64,000 nucleotides of DNA from Dipetalonema caudispina (taxonomy: Eukaryota > Nematoda > Chromadorea > Rhabditida > Onchocercidae), in NCBI GenBank assembly GCA_013365325.1, contig JABVXV010000114.1, positions 62,001-126,000 of the forward strand, given 5' to 3'. Both the position numbers and the translations under genes were made by a program. Numbering within the stretch: the stretch's first letter is position 1; each line of letters begins with the position of its first letter. Shown here piece after piece: positions 12,425-26,500 of the stretch. The notes under the pieces were generated by a model that was not told where the DNA came from, made no database searches, and saw nothing but the letters and a program-made list of their open reading frames with translations.

Positions 12425-15267
12425 ATGGCTAATCTTGAAACGCACACAAAAATCCGGAAGAATGATATTTACGGGCTATCAACCGGTTCATCACTAATTA
12501 CTGCTGTGCTTCTAGCCATTCTATGTGCAGCATTCATTGCACTGACGAAAAATATGCAGAAACCAGGGTGCTATCGTCGACCATATAATACATCACAGCT
12601 TGGTAAGTACTGGATAATAATATCAGTATTTCCTGTTTCATTTCATAAGATTGTCTGTTTAAGAATCAATTATTCATTGGTCCCTTTGGGATCATTTAGC
12701 CCATGATTTTTCATTGTACATGTTAACGTTATGAGATTGCATTCTACCTTTTAATTCACTTGCTGATTTTATTACGATCACCCAGTCTATATCTCTTTAC
12801 TCTCTATTTTACCGACGTGCTGACATACGTGCTGAAGGCTTCATTCCAAGCTTATCGGTATCCTAGACTTTTTTTTTTGTTTATGTCGAATTGCTTTTGC
12901 AGGATCTTTAACTTATATCTTGAACAAATGAGATTTTTCAAGAGAGTTGCTGAGGGTTCATCGTATGGTTTGAGTTCGATAGTAGCTTTTTTTATGCAGA
13001 TTTTTTCATAGGTCATGAAGTTTTGTTGGGCGATGGATCTCATCAGTTCCGTGTAATGGTTGTAACAGATCTTGATAAGAGCAGTAAGCATCCGACAGAA
13101 GAAAATCGATGGCAAAGCTTCATAGAATTTGGTGTTCTCACGATGAATAAGGAATATACTGAAGCATCTCTTCAATGGAACAACAATGAACAGGTAAAAT
13201 TTGGAGCTCTTTTTATGCACTCTCTATATGTTTATTCCCAACGTTCATGTGGGTTTGAATATTATAAGTAAATATGTTTGATAGTAACTCGTTTTGCCAT
13301 TTCTTCTGAATTGCATCTTTAAAAATTCTTTGTTTTTTGCAATAGAATGTAGGAATTGCGTCTATCCGGTATATTTTCTTCTGAGAGTTGTGCATGTCTT
13401 CCGAAAATGGTCGTATCTTTTACTAGTGCTATAAAATGGCCCATTGCACACTGCATATATAAGCTGTTCGTATAGATCTCACTTTTTTCGACGATTGCTG
13501 GTGGTGGACGGTCGATGGAATTATCGGATCTTGTCGTTTTTGATGGAAACTTATTATCAGTAGATGATCGAACTGGAATTATTTATCGGATCGAAAAGAA
13601 TATGGCTTACCCCTGGGTTTTTTTTTTTTCTTTTTTGTTTACTTTGAATTTTAATATCAAGATTTTGCCACTTTTTCTGAATTGAACTTTAAAAAATTCG
13701 TTACTTTTGCAATAGAATGTAAGAATTGCACCAATTCAAGATTTACCTCAGTGATGGTGCTGGAAATACAACGAAAGGTTTCAAAGGTGAATGGATGACA
13801 GTGAAAGATGGTAATCTGTATGTTGGTGGACTTGGAAAAGAATGGACAACAACAAAAGGCGTATTTGTCAACGAAAACCCAATGTGGATCAAGGTGCATT
13901 CTCATAGTTCACGAAAAACAAATGTATAAGTAAATGTTATTAATTGTTATGAATCACTTATTAACCTTTACCAATTTAATGACTTCGTAGGTAATTGAAA
14001 ACGAGTAATTATGACTATAATAAAAGACACTTAATCATCCAACGGTTCGTCCTTTCGTCAGAGTTGCCGATTTTTTTGATATGAGTAATTAGTTATTAAA
14101 AAATATTTTTTATTATGCAGAAGATAGATTCCATTCAATGATCGAGTAACTATAATGTTTGAATTTTAAAATTTATTGTAAGATAACCTCATTACGACGG
14201 AAGATCAGCTTATTTTTGTTCTAACATCGTTAAGTGTCGCATTGATTGCTTGTCTTTAAATAAGAGTTAAGTGTTATAGATCATTTATTAATCTTTAGTA
14301 ACTGACTTCGTGGAAGTTTGCAAATAAATCGCTATGATGTTGACAAAATTCACTGGAATTCATTCGTCACTTCTGATTCCCAGCTGCTTAACTGAAAACT
14401 TTCTAATCGCTTTTTAAAAAAGAAATTTTCAGCTTGTAACTCCTGAAGGTAGTGTTGAACATATCAGCTGGGTTAGTGAATACAAAAAATTACGTTCGGC
14501 AGTTGGGATTGAATGGCCTGGTTATATGATACACGAATCAGTTCAGTGGTCGGAAATCTACAGGAAATGGTTCTTTCTACCCAGAAGAGCTAGTAAGTTA
14601 CCATACAATGAAGCAGAGGATGAAGAAAGAGGTCAGTAGACATTTAGGTTTCACACAAATTTATGTATATCGAACCGCATGGTTTAAAATCCCATCTCGT
14701 AGTTCTCGAGTTTTTGGAAGTTTGAGAACCAAGCTTATAGATTTCCTAAAAACTCATATCCTGAATGCAGTTACCCTGAGCATTTTTCCTCCAGCCCCAT
14801 TTGTAATGATCAGGATGGATAGTAAAGAAATAAATATGTGGAATAGGCGTAAACAATGTTTACGAACACTGGCACTACTGCGCACTGTACGCCGTTGAAC
14901 TGCGTTGCGATTAGAGTACGAAAGTATGTGCTAAACATATGCCAGTCAAATAAATGTGATTAATTAACTTATTGTTATGCTCATATTTCTTATTTCAGGT
15001 ACTAATTATTTGCTTATTGCTTCGGAGGACTTTTCTAACATAAAATACCAACAGATTGGGCCATTAAGCAGTGCAAGAGGCTTCTCAGCTTTCCAGTTTG
15101 TTCCTGGTACTAATGACCGAGTAATTGTGGCATTAAAATCGGAGGAAAAAGATGGATTCCCAGTAGCCAGTTACCTAACGGTATTTAATCATGAAATGGA
15201 TCATATCTTGCTCGAAGAAGTGCCACTTTATGGCAGGTTCAAATATGAAGGAATAGCATTTGTCTGA
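12425..15267 (+). CDS. apy-1: calcium-activated nucleotidase (apyrase, CANT1/apy-1 family)
   Basis: Family role (known): CANT1-type apyrases hydrolyse UDP, GDP and other nucleotides with calcium. In ER/Golgi they clear UDP after glycosylation, and some parasite relatives are secreted. Six exons (12425-12602, 13012-13193, 13476-13616, 13741-13893, 14433-14631, 14999-15267) join in frame to 373 residues. The N-terminus has one hydrophobic segment (residues about 20-40, [17 protein letters not shown]), so it is probably a type II anchor rather than a cleaved signal. Hallmark blocks follow in order: DLDKS, the [20 protein letters not shown] region, [58 protein letters not shown] and a YEGIAF end. 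Length matches the family. The start is the Met before the basic stretch and anchor. Introns 2 and 3 contain a duplicated segment. Confidence 0.93.
13292..13728 (+). repeat. duplicated segment in apyrase introns
   Basis: The stretch 13292-13360 (TTTTGCCATTTCTTCTGAAT onward, to AATAGAATGTAGGAATTGC) recurs at 13663-13728 with mismatches (to AATAGAATGTAAGAATTGC). The second copy abuts the acceptor of exon 4, and the first lies in the intron before exon 3. Confidence 0.7.
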
Positions 15268-17024
15268 AATATATACATGGGACTGTCGAACACCGCTGTA
15301 AAAAATTTAATGTAGGAAAGTCCTTTTCTGACTGTCCTGAATGATAGGCTTCTAAGCAGCAATGTTTTGTTTCTATTTTATAATAGAAATATCTCTTTAA
15401 AAGTATGATTCATATATTTTATCTTAGATTAAAGGATTTTGCAAGGAATTTGAGCTGCTTTCCTGGAATCACAATGATTTTAATGTAATATGGTGAATAA
15501 TTTTCGAGGGACCAGTTTTTATCAGCTTTAGTGTGTATCGAAATTTTAAAACCAAATGAAGTCGTGAATTTTCGGAAGTGCCAGGAATCATTAGCGTGGC
15601 AAAAATCCCAACTGTGTACTCACTTTAATAACTGTGTCTCACGATGGTGAAAAATTGAACAGTTACATAGAGAAATAATAATATATTCTAACATTGAAAC
15701 TACCAATAACCATAAACGTGTGAATTTCTTCCATGAAACATGAGAAAATAGAAATCATACACATCTTTTGGTTTTTGACTTGAGCTCATCTTTTCCTGTC
15801 GGTCGTAATTACTGTACACCATCGAGAGATTTTTTTAATTTTCTCCTTCATTTAATTGCAAATCTTTCAAATGATTCAACTTGTCAGTGCCTTCATTTTA
15901 TATCTTATAAACATATTAATAATGTATTGTTATATTTGATCACTTAACTTTATTCATATCGTATGCTTTATGTTTATCCTTGTTCAGTAGATTTCGATCT
16001 GAGGATCATTTGTTAACGACAGCTGCACGCAAATATCACAAATAAACGTCTGGGTTTCCAGAATTGACGAAACTTCAGATTTTGTTGAAATAGAGCTGAC
16101 CTATTTCGATAACCTTCTTGGAAGCTGTCGTCAGTATCACTATATGTTGTGGAAATTTTAAGCAATTCAGTGGATGTTTCCCAAATGAAATACATTTTTG
16201 TGCCTTTTTGAGAAGTTTATATTTATTTTTTGATATTGTTCCTTTTAAATCCTGTCTGAATAGAAATTTTTTGTTAGTCTGTAAGAGGAATAGGTCTGTA
16301 AAGAAGATTACAGAAATAATGTGGATGGTTTTCTGCAGCAAAGTTGTTAGCCAAAAAAAGTTATCTGTGTATGTTTATATATATATATATATATATATGT
16401 GCGGCTGGGTAGATAGTTTATGGCTAATTACCATTTGATTATTACTTCTTGATCAAATTCTAATACCACAATTATGTTATTATCACTGTTTTCAATTCCT
16501 GGTATTGTTTTCATCCTGTCCTCAGATTACACAGGATTTCATGGTCAAGAATCTGTCTGATAGTTTTTCGTTCATTAATGATGGTGATTATTCGAAGTAC
16601 TATTTCAATTCACGTCTAAAATGTTGTGTGATGATTTGAAATTTTAATTATTTTTCACTTATTAATAATATTAGCAAATGATGGTGCTAATAGTAATGAT
16701 GATAATAATTTTATATACAGATGAGTTCCACTTCTTATTGTCATGAATAACATTTGTGGTTGACTGATTCACTCATTATCTTTAATTAGGAGAAGGAGGA
16801 GGATTTCCTGTATTGATCTCGTTTGAATCTTTTGGGGTTGTTTTTTCGGTTGTTTGACTCGATAGTAGCAACTGGAGTTTTTCCTGATTCAGTTTCGTGA
16901 TTAGGACACTGTAATAGTAGAAGTTTCAAAAGTAATATCAAAAATTATACTAGTGAATGTGTGTTTACTACCCTCTGAACCATTCTGCATTATTTGTGAT
17001 TTTACGGGTTCCGATTGTGTGCAG
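15268..17024. other. intergenic, nothing recognised
   Basis: AT-rich, with a (TA)n microsatellite at about 16376-16398. It includes the 3' flank of the apyrase gene. Open frames here have no domain, codon pattern or splice context that supports a gene. Confidence 0.4.
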
Positions 17025-17222
17025 CAGATCGGAAGAATAATTCTTCAACTATAGGAAATAGCATATTTCAGGCAATCATGAGTACTGTATCGGGTTCCGT
17101 ACATGGAAAATTGAGTGTGCCTCCAACCAACAGTAGCGGTTTTTCAGGGTTTGATCGACTAAGTAGTGTGAAGAGCTTTCTGGATGAATTAACGACTGAT
17201 TATACTGATTACAAGAAACCAG
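17025..17222 (+). other. orphan coding-like exon upstream of the copper transporter
   Basis: An open stretch bounded by a GTGTGCAG acceptor and a CAG/GTTCTC donor encodes a Ser-rich segment including SVPPTNSSGFSGFDRLSSVK and then FLDELTTDYTDYKKP. It reads like real coding sequence but is not recognised. It ends in phase 1, which does not fit the first CTR exon (acceptor 17545, phase 0). It does fit the second CTR exon at 18084, which also takes phase 1. It could be an alternative 5' exon or belong to an unseen gene. Confidence 0.35.
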
Positions 17223-17563
17223 GTTCTCTTAATTTATCTTACTGTTTTTTATTCAGTAAGAGGATATTTATTATTAGAACACAAAGGAAATATGAGCGAA
17301 AGTTCAGTAATGTTGCTTATTCTGAAAGGCATTGTTAGGACAAAAAAAGTTGAAATTGGTACAGGTAAAGTTAATGATAAGTGTGTTGTATAGATTGTTG
17401 TGTTTATATCTTCCTTATGCAATCCTATTCGTACTTATGTTTAATTTAAGCTGTTTTGAAAACGAAAAAATGGGACTTTGACATTTTCTTATATTCGTCT
17501 CTATAAAACACATTCCGTTTATCACTATCTTTTGGAGGAAATCAGGAACGTAGTGTTGAAATA

Positions 17564-19019
17564 ATGGGTAACGACGAAATGCTTGAATACAATGGACAGA
17601 TGGACCATTATCACATGCATAGAATGAATGATGGATTAATGAAGCACGGGAAAGAACGCGATCATCACCATCAACATAATAATATGAAGATGTGGTTTCA
17701 TTTCGGTTGTCATGAAATAATTTTATTCGAATTTTGGCAAATCGAATCTGTGTACGGTTAGTTTTTTTAATGCTTTTGTTACTAAAATTTCTTGACGATC
17801 ACAATGATTATTTATCTTTGGTAGAGAAGAAAATCTTAACCTTTCAGTACTTTTTTGTGAATGATGGTATTCTTCCTTATCCTCATCCAGCAATTAATTG
17901 ATCATCTTTTTTCGCCTTTTCTTTAATCTTTTTTTTTATCCATCTTAATATATAAAGATGGAAATTATCAAAACAGCAACAACTATTGGGTGAATTAAAT
18001 GGAACAGTTTCAAGATAACATAATATGTTTTCAAGGGGTTGTGGTAATTACAACTACTAATTTAACTTTAGTAGTAATTGCAGGTCTGTTGCTTTCTTGT
18101 TTATTGATCTTCATAATGGCTTGTTTTTACGAATGGATTAAATGGTTTCGTGTTTATCTGCAGCTTTCTGCTGCACGATGTCCACCGAGTTGCCGTCATG
18201 CCAATGATGAAGGAAAGCAAGATGATGACAAACGTATTGATTGCAGTCCTTCCTCTGTATCATCTCCTTTGACGATCACTCTATCACCTGGTTACCAACA
18301 TGTCTCCACCAGGTTTGCTTAGTCTTTTGATGTTTAGAGAGTTGTAGTGTTTCTCGCATTTCGTAACTCTATCGATAGACTTACTGCCATTAATGATATA
18401 AAGATTTATCAAGATACTTACTGAATGCTAAATTTTGAAGGACTAGTTCTTGTGAAAATTATTTCATTGTTTAAACGTTTAGTTTACCCAATTTTTCTTT
18501 AAACTTTTGTTCCACATTTCCACTTACATTAGTAGAATAGCGGAACTGCCCGAACCAATCAGTACAGTATATGGCTTGATTCGTCACGAGTACCAAAAAC
18601 GATTTTGAGGATTTCAGTGGTTTAACTTCTGTTTTGTATGTCATTTGTAAAATTCAAAATTTCAGAACAACAAACGGAGAGATTTCTCTTACAATCCGAT
18701 GCTTGCAAGTAAGTACAAATACAGTCATCACTTGTATTAGTTCCACGTTGGCGTTGGCTACAGATATAGTAAAGCGTTGTGAAATATTATTTGAAATGTG
18801 GCGCAACATTAAAATAGCTTATCATTACAGGCAGTCCTTTATCTGGTACAGTTAACGTTGGCCTACTGCTTGATGCTTATCGCGATGACATATAATGTCT
18901 GGCTAACCATAGCTGTAATTACGGGCGCAGCTTTCGGACATTGGTTATTTGCTATTTTAAAGTGTTTTAATCCAGAGACCGATGATTTGGATACATTTGC
19001 TACCGATGCCTGCCATTAA
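17564..19019 (+). CDS. CTR-type high-affinity copper transporter (SLC31 family)
   Basis: Family role (known): CTR proteins form trimers that pass Cu(I) through a pore lined by methionines. Four exons (17564-17756, 18084-18312, 18666-18708, 18831-19019) give 217 residues. The extracellular N-terminus is rich in Met and His (for example MDHYHMHRMNDGLMKHG and a run DHHHQHNN). Membrane segment 1 begins at MWFHFG and is followed by LLLSCLLIFIMACFYEW. A variable cytosolic loop (about 60 residues, Ser-rich, RCPPSC) leads to segment 2 with the family MxxxM signature in YCLMLIAMTYNVW, and segment 3 carries a GxxxG motif (GAAFG). The C-terminus ends near Cys-His (DACH), like the metal-releasing HCH tail of human CTR1. 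An AG at 17545 just upstream could serve as a trans-splice acceptor, which favours Met at 17564. Confidence 0.93.
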
Positions 19020-20572
19020 GAATAAGTTTTTCATTCTATCAGTAATAGTTCGTTGGTGATAGGTTTGCATTAACTGTTTTGCTGAAGTACTAATTTAATT
19101 CATCAACCCAGTTTCATTTTTAAATTGTTGAACACAGAATGGTCTAATAAGCTGCACTTATTTTACTTTTTTCACTGGTTGGAAAGCTTATATTCTTCCA
19201 GATTTTTTATTAGAGCTTTTCGTATGAAAAGCTCATTTTAATGGTTGTATTTGTACTTGCCTCTCAATTAGTGTTCATAGCTGTCACTGTATCTGTGAAA
19301 TAGTGTTGTTTTCGGATGAGAGTACTACTCGTCGTCAGGATCAGAAGGACTGCCCAGTCATTCACCTAGCGGAATATGTCTTATGTTTGCAAGCTTAGCA
19401 TGCCTGTATACCCGTTTCCTGAAAAATTGGTGGTACCCAACATTAACATATCGTTCTCTTGTATTCATCGCGCCACGAGTTGTCGATAACTGCAGAAAAT
19501 ATAATCTGCAGTATTCGTAATAAAAATGATGCTTTCTGATTTTCTTCATCATTAATATAGTACCATTTATCTGAGATTTTATCTATAGAGAGACAGATTT
19601 ATTTATTTCTCTTCCAAACTTATTCATCTTTCGTTTTCTATACTCTTTCTAGTACTTATCAATCCAACAGATCATATTCGTCTTATCATGATGTACCGTC
19701 AGGTGAGTAGATCTTTCTATCAGCAAGGTACCTAATACTGTTTTTCGTTTCCCCCTTATTTTCTTATTTTTTCATATAAATCATAATTGTAGAGAGTTTT
19801 TTATTTAGTTCTTATACTGTTTATTTATTTCTGTCATTCTTACAGATCATTACGAACCCCTCCGGTCTCATGATCAATAATAGCGACTCACACTTCTCCA
19901 TATCTGCTACTTCCAAAATTTCTCATTAACGTTCCTACATTCTTTGTTCCTTCAATCGAGTAATAAATGTTTCCAGTTCTGTCGAAATTCCATCTTACAG
20001 ATTCGTTAATAAATCATCTCAAAAATCAGAACACAAAACTGATATTCAATAGAATACTAAGGATATAGTCATGGATGTGGTTCCTGCAAACAAGGGATGC
20101 AAATACGTAAGGTCCAACCTTATTAACAACAATTACTAAGACTTGTGAAAGAAGTTAATCACAAGGCATTGACCATTGCATTAATCTGCTACATTCGTTC
20201 AATGATAGAGTCTACTGTTTAACAGGAATGTTTGACGGGAACGTTGTATATGGTTATTGATTGGAGAAGACAAACTTGAGAAACATCCAGTAGAGGGTAC
20301 TTTACGTATTAAAGCTATAGATGTCTTTTTAAAGTACAAAATTTAAATAAGAATGCAGATTTCGTCAAATTTTATTTACAACAGTTAATGTTGGTATAAT
20401 AAACATAACTAAGTTAATAAAAGTTGATTTCAGTGAGTGACTTGACTTTATCAACGAATATCGCAGGCGTTTCTGCTCCCGAAAGACTTTAAATTCCCTA
20501 TACGCGGTTTCTTCGGAAGGATCATTTCCACGATGTTTCCGTAAACACCTCTTGAAAGGTGATGTCATCTTT
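19020..20572. other. convergent intergenic, nothing recognised
   Basis: Space between the 3' ends of the copper transporter (plus) and VPS41 (minus). It should hold both 3' UTRs. A minus open frame at 19358-19552 has no splice or domain support. Confidence 0.4.
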
Positions 20573-23500
20573 CTAACGTTTCGCATATAAGTGTAACCCA
20601 TAACACATGGGACACTTACCGCTCTCTGTAATTGTTCGTTCATCCGAATGAGGGACATACAGACAACGAGTATGTATTGAATGTCCACAACCATAAACAG
20701 TGATGTCATAATTCGTATGTCTGCAATCAGCAGGTTTTTCGCGTTGCAGCAGAACTACCCTGAAACCGATTTGCTAGGAGGGAAAGAATCGATGAAATTT
20801 TCAATTTAAATTATATTAATTTCAAAATGAAGTAGTTTCACCTGCATATAATGCAATATTGATCGAAACCGATGAAAGTCGAACGTTTGCGACTTGATAA
20901 ATATTTCTCGAAAAGCTGATTACTATCGGCTTCTGTCACTTGTAAAGAGCCACGCTGCATTTGTACAAGTAATTCGTAATCGCGCAAAATTTTTACCAAT
21001 AAGTTCCGTAAACCAGGAATGTTCATTTGCTCCGGAATCTGAAAACTTATGAAGTTCGTAATAGTTTGCACATTTTAAGCATCAATACTATACGATTTTC
21101 CAGAGAGTAACGTGCTGAAAAATGACTATTCTCAAAAGAAAGTTTCATACTTTCAGAAACCGCCTATCCTCCATCAAAGTATGACCCTTGAAGTCATAAA
21201 ATAAGAGTTCATAGGAAGTTATTACCAAAATTGCCCAGTTGTCAGCGCGCTGTTCTTGTTATGAGATGCTAACATAACTGGACAGAAATATCCTAGACCT
21301 TCATCTCTTGCATGACTTTTTATATACAAGAGGAGAAGATCATCACCACTTCCGTAACATAACACGGATTTGAATTTTAAGAAGTAATAATAATGGTAAT
21401 ACGTATCAAAGTAAAGAAACAGAACGTTGCAAATTTAGGTGGAAAAAACCTTCTCAATAATGTTTAATGGATTAACGTATTTTCCAGCAGTATTCAAAAG
21501 CTCCATGATGTAATCCGGTCGTTTCACAGCAGCATCAACTAGTGAATTCCATAAATCAGAATCATCGTTTTCACGGCAGAAGTCAATTGCACTATCAATG
21601 CGATCAAGCTTATTTACAAGTAAATCTAAAGCTTTCATACGATTTCCACTTCTTCCCAGCAAGTAAACCATCTGCAAATCATATTATGACTACTGGGAAA
21701 ATTACTGATTGAAGACATACAAATTGTGATAACATTGCTTATAGTTGTGGATATTCAGCACATACCTGTCACAGCTCGATGATGAAAACGATTTGTAACG
21801 ATTTCACCTTACGATCTAATGCCAAACTAACCCTAGGCTTTGATGTGCTTACTGTGGTAAATCGAGCCCTGATACTCTAATCAAGCCCTGTGCCAATATA
21901 CCATTCGTACTATTTCCTATGATTAGAAATTTAAAATCTAGCACAAGAATCAAGAACTGAATCGCGTTGCAATTTAAAACATAAAATCAACACACCTCAT
22001 TGATGTATTGCTTTTTCTCACAGATATCAATGGCTTTTGCAATATCATAGACTGCTGTTTTTCGGAGGAATGGTAGAAGAAGTCGTGGTTCATTTTCCGC
22101 ATATAGTCCTATAGCAAAATCGATAAATTCCTCTCCTTCATTTCGCTCAAACAGACTGTTCAAATATGCCATCTGAAATATGTCAATTTTTAGGATGATA
22201 ATCTAATTTTTTCCTTTCTCAAACATTTTAAAAATTAAATGAGACGAAACAAACCTGCAATTTTGGATACATCGCGAGCTGCGTTAGAATCGTTTTTGTT
22301 GGAAGACTTCCAGCGTTTTCAATCAGTAACCGTATTGTTAAGTTCGTATCGATACCCATCAGTTTTGTCAAATCATTTTTAACCTGTGGCATGGATATAT
22401 AACTCATGCATCCATGTCGTCTGCTCTATTCCTTTACTCTCGATCTTGCATCTGTCAGATCCCAGAGCATCATAACAATAGAAATCCTTTCCCAGGGAAT
22501 AGGACAAATAACATGAAAACTTTCTAAACACTCATTATTTTAATTCTGTATTTCAAGAAGCATTAAATTTCTTCGATGAAATTGGAATCGCTGATACAAA
22601 GAGGACAGATACACTAAAATTTAATAAATCATAAAGACGAAAAACTTACCAAATCGAAAAGGTGATACTTTTCGATGACCTGAAAGACAGTTTTATCGTT
22701 TAACATGATGTAAAGCATCAAAGCTTTATCATATTTTCGTTCGTACAAATAAAGACGAGCCAAGGATCGATAAATAGCTACGGCATCATTTTCTGACAGT
22801 GGATTCACATTTTCATGTACAATCCGTTTCATTGCCATATCTGTTATTGCACCTAAAAAATTCCCTCAAAACAAATTTTAATTTGAAGTGTAAGAAATTT
22901 TTTCTCCTTTTCATCCTTCATTCGAAAAACTTCACGTAAAACCACATATGGCAGCGTGAATAAGTAACGAGTAATTAAAGCACCGACCTACTCGGAATAA
23001 GTCTGGATTCCAAACTTTAACCAAGTTATAAAATAAAACTGGATGGTTGTGTAATGCAGCAATCAGTACACATTGGTAACATTCCGGCTCCAGTTGGGGA
23101 TCCCTAACCGGGAGATATTTTGCTAATTGAAGGACCACATTATTCTGTTCAAATTCATTTACATAATATTCCCATAGATCTTTTTGACGTCCACAAACCT
23201 TAAATACCAAATGATTTCAAAGTGCTCAAATAATATTGAATAAACCGGATATTTAGGTACAAACTAGTGAAAAGTAAATCAAATCGACTACAGCATAACT
23301 AAACGATGGTTTGGTAGCATAGTCAGAGATTCTCATAAACTTATGTAAACAAATCCTACACAAACCGCTTTAAGATTTGCCGCAGCTTCGGCGAAACGTT
23401 TCTGCTCAGTGAGAGAATTTAAATAACGTTTTCCAATATCAACAGGATCTAAATGTTCAAGTTGAGCTTTGTGTTCATTCGCATATTGCATTGCATCATG

Positions 23501-26500
23501 AAGTAAGTCATTTTCCAAATACCATCGTACTCGATCATCGGCCGAACATGGCTGCGCCTTCAATATTTATTGCCACAGATGTAAACAACTACAGAAATAA
23601 GAGAACAATTGCAGCCAAAATTTCTGTTAGCTTGTTCAGTTGTATTAAACTCCGGGAGAACAAATTACAAACTTACCTTTGTTAAATTGAATAAGGGTAG
23701 AGATTTGTATTCAATTCTTTTGTGATGCTTCTCTTACAGATGGCCCTACTCCTTTTCCACCCTAGTTATAGTAGGCGCTACCCTATGTCCTAGAGCAATA
23801 GACTATAAATATAATTGAATGTAATCGCTGATTTTAGATTAAATGTTGGAACCAGCAATGATAAAAGATAGGAAAGATCAGTTGATTGACTGTATTTTGC
23901 TCAATAACAGAGACAAATCACATGGGGTATAAAGTTAAGGATGAGAATTACAAGTGATTTTCAAAAATCTGACCTCGATGAATTCCTGACAGCCAAGCAA
24001 AAAGTACACATTTTCATGTGGGAGAGAAGACATATGAAACAAAGTCAGGTTGCTTCGATCACAAGTATACATTTCGATTCTATCTTCGGTAGTCAAATTA
24101 AATGTGCTTGAATCTTCAGGTTCTAATAATGCCAGTACCATTTCACATTCATTCTGCGTAGGCTTGAAAATACTTTGCAAATGAATCAAGGCGGAGAAAT
24201 TTGGAATAAGCCCTAATCAGTGAAGTAGATATTTTTCCATTTAAAAGTAAAGCTTTTTTCTAGGACATTACGGTTGAAAGAAAGTGAGGCAGTTATTTCT
24301 TTCTCCATTTTAGCTATAGATTTGCTTTAGAAAAAATGAATGGGCAGATTATTTAAGTTCAAGTGAATGAACTGCTAACAATTCGTTTGAAATATTACAG
24401 AAAGAAATTATCAAAGGAAAAAAAGATGCACATTTTGAACGGCTGCCTTCTTCATCCCGAAAACTGTTATTTCTTTCCAAAAACAAGATTTATCATCACT
24501 AAGAGTGAATGAAATATCAGCTATATACATGTCGAATTTCCAAGCGTAATGCACTTCTACTCGCTTCCTTTCGGTCGATAAAACTGCCTTAATAACATAT
24601 TTTTGAAAAGAATTACAGTTCAAGCCTATTCAAAATTTAAGGGAGCTTCTAAAAATTTACCTGTGAATCAGATGAACCGATGATTATGCATATGGAAACA
24701 GTATCGTACCATCCAATTGCTAGGGTCTCGTTGTTGATCCAACAATGAGACGGACGAGCTTTGATTGCAAGTGTCGACTGTTTTTCATGTGTGGGTTGAA
24801 CTAATGCAATTAACTGGTTCGTATTCCGGAAATAAAAAAAAAATATTAAGCTAATTAAAAAAGCACCTCAATCGCACTACTAAATGTAAAACAACATCGT
24901 TGATGATGTTGTTATAAAATCATCATCAACAAATTGTAATCGATCAAATGCTATTAATGATTGAAACATCCCACTGAAATCGTGTAAAGATGGTTAAAAA
25001 ACTGTCATCTATGGATAAAATAAAATAAGGTATGACTAGAAATCGCCTAATACATACTTATCAAATATTCTAGTTCCTGTTTCATTCGTAAAAGCAATGC
25101 AACAATCTTGCCAAGAAATTTGCGTAATCATTCCATCACAATCCATACCTTCATATAATATCTGAATGAAATAAAAATTGGGTTATTTTAGATTACATTT
25201 AACTGGAAATAAAACATGGACAGGAGAGCGAGGATAAAAGATTATTCATATTCATATTTTTATGAGCTTATTAGGGGCAGCAAAGAAACACTTTTATTTC
25301 GTTCATATGACCAAATCTGTTGAATTTCGACAGGTAAGAATGCATGACTCGACCAGCGCTGAAGACTATCGTATGATAGTCAACGATATATACTATTATT
25401 TTGAGATACCTGCTCTTATTCCACATTTCTATGCGCCGCAATGCATATTGATGTGATGTTAGGAAAATTTTAAAGAAGAGCAGTTATTAGGAAATAAAGT
25501 TTATATGATGAAGTAAGGGTATGAAATGGGAGGAAAAAATAATTCATGAGCAAAGTAGTAAGTATATTCGAAGTACATAGTGCTTCGAAAGTTATGGTAT
25601 AGACGATGACCTTTTCTCTGTAATTGCCGAAAAATGTTCGCTGATGCAACAACAAATTTCTTTCTCCAGTTATAAACATATGTCCTGAACCACGTTTCGT
25701 AAAATCAGGATCTATTGCTACCGATCGTGCAGCTAACTTTAAATCTATAATCTGCAACTATGATGATATGACATCGCTTAATTTTAAACTTAAATCATGC
25801 CGCTCATAGACCAATAACAATGTCCCGTCACCATTTTTAATGAAAACTATTTCACATGGCGCTGTTTCATTCAGTTAATTGTAAGAAAACGAAGAAGTGG
25901 AATCTTTTAAAAACGATTTACCTAGCGTGTTATTTTCAAAGTCACTTTTACTCTCAATAACAGGATTTTCCACAGAATATATTGGAAAATTATTTGATCC
26001 AATGCAACATAGCATAGGATATGCATATTGTTTAAAAGTGAGTGCACAGTGAAACGCTGCACTGTCATTATTTCTACTTTAAAGATTTGAAATGTTTCTA
26101 AATAAATAATGCTTCGGTTCTATCTTGTAAAGCAGCATTTTTATATTTAAAATAAAACGTATTCCAGTAGATTTCCTGAAAAAAAAAATCGTTCATCAAA
26201 CAATACCTGAGCAAGTTCGAAGGAAGTAATTCCCGCAACACTAATTCGAGCATCCTGTGAACAACTAATGAAGTATGATCCCGTCGGATCAATCGATATT
26301 TTTGTAACGGGACATCGATGATGACGTGCTGTCTAAATGTACAGGTATAAACTACTTTTTTAAAATGATTAGCTCACAACGAAATCTCTTTATTCATTTA
26401 GAAAAGTCAGAAATTTAAATCTTTGCATGAGTAACTCTAACTTGCAAGTATTTGCAAAAACAATAATCCCACGCATTTCGTTTAGTCTTTGTCCTGAAAC

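Noticed and set aside
19358..19552. Minus frame with basic residues between CTR and VPS41
   Set aside because: No splice signals or domain; lies in the convergent 3' region.
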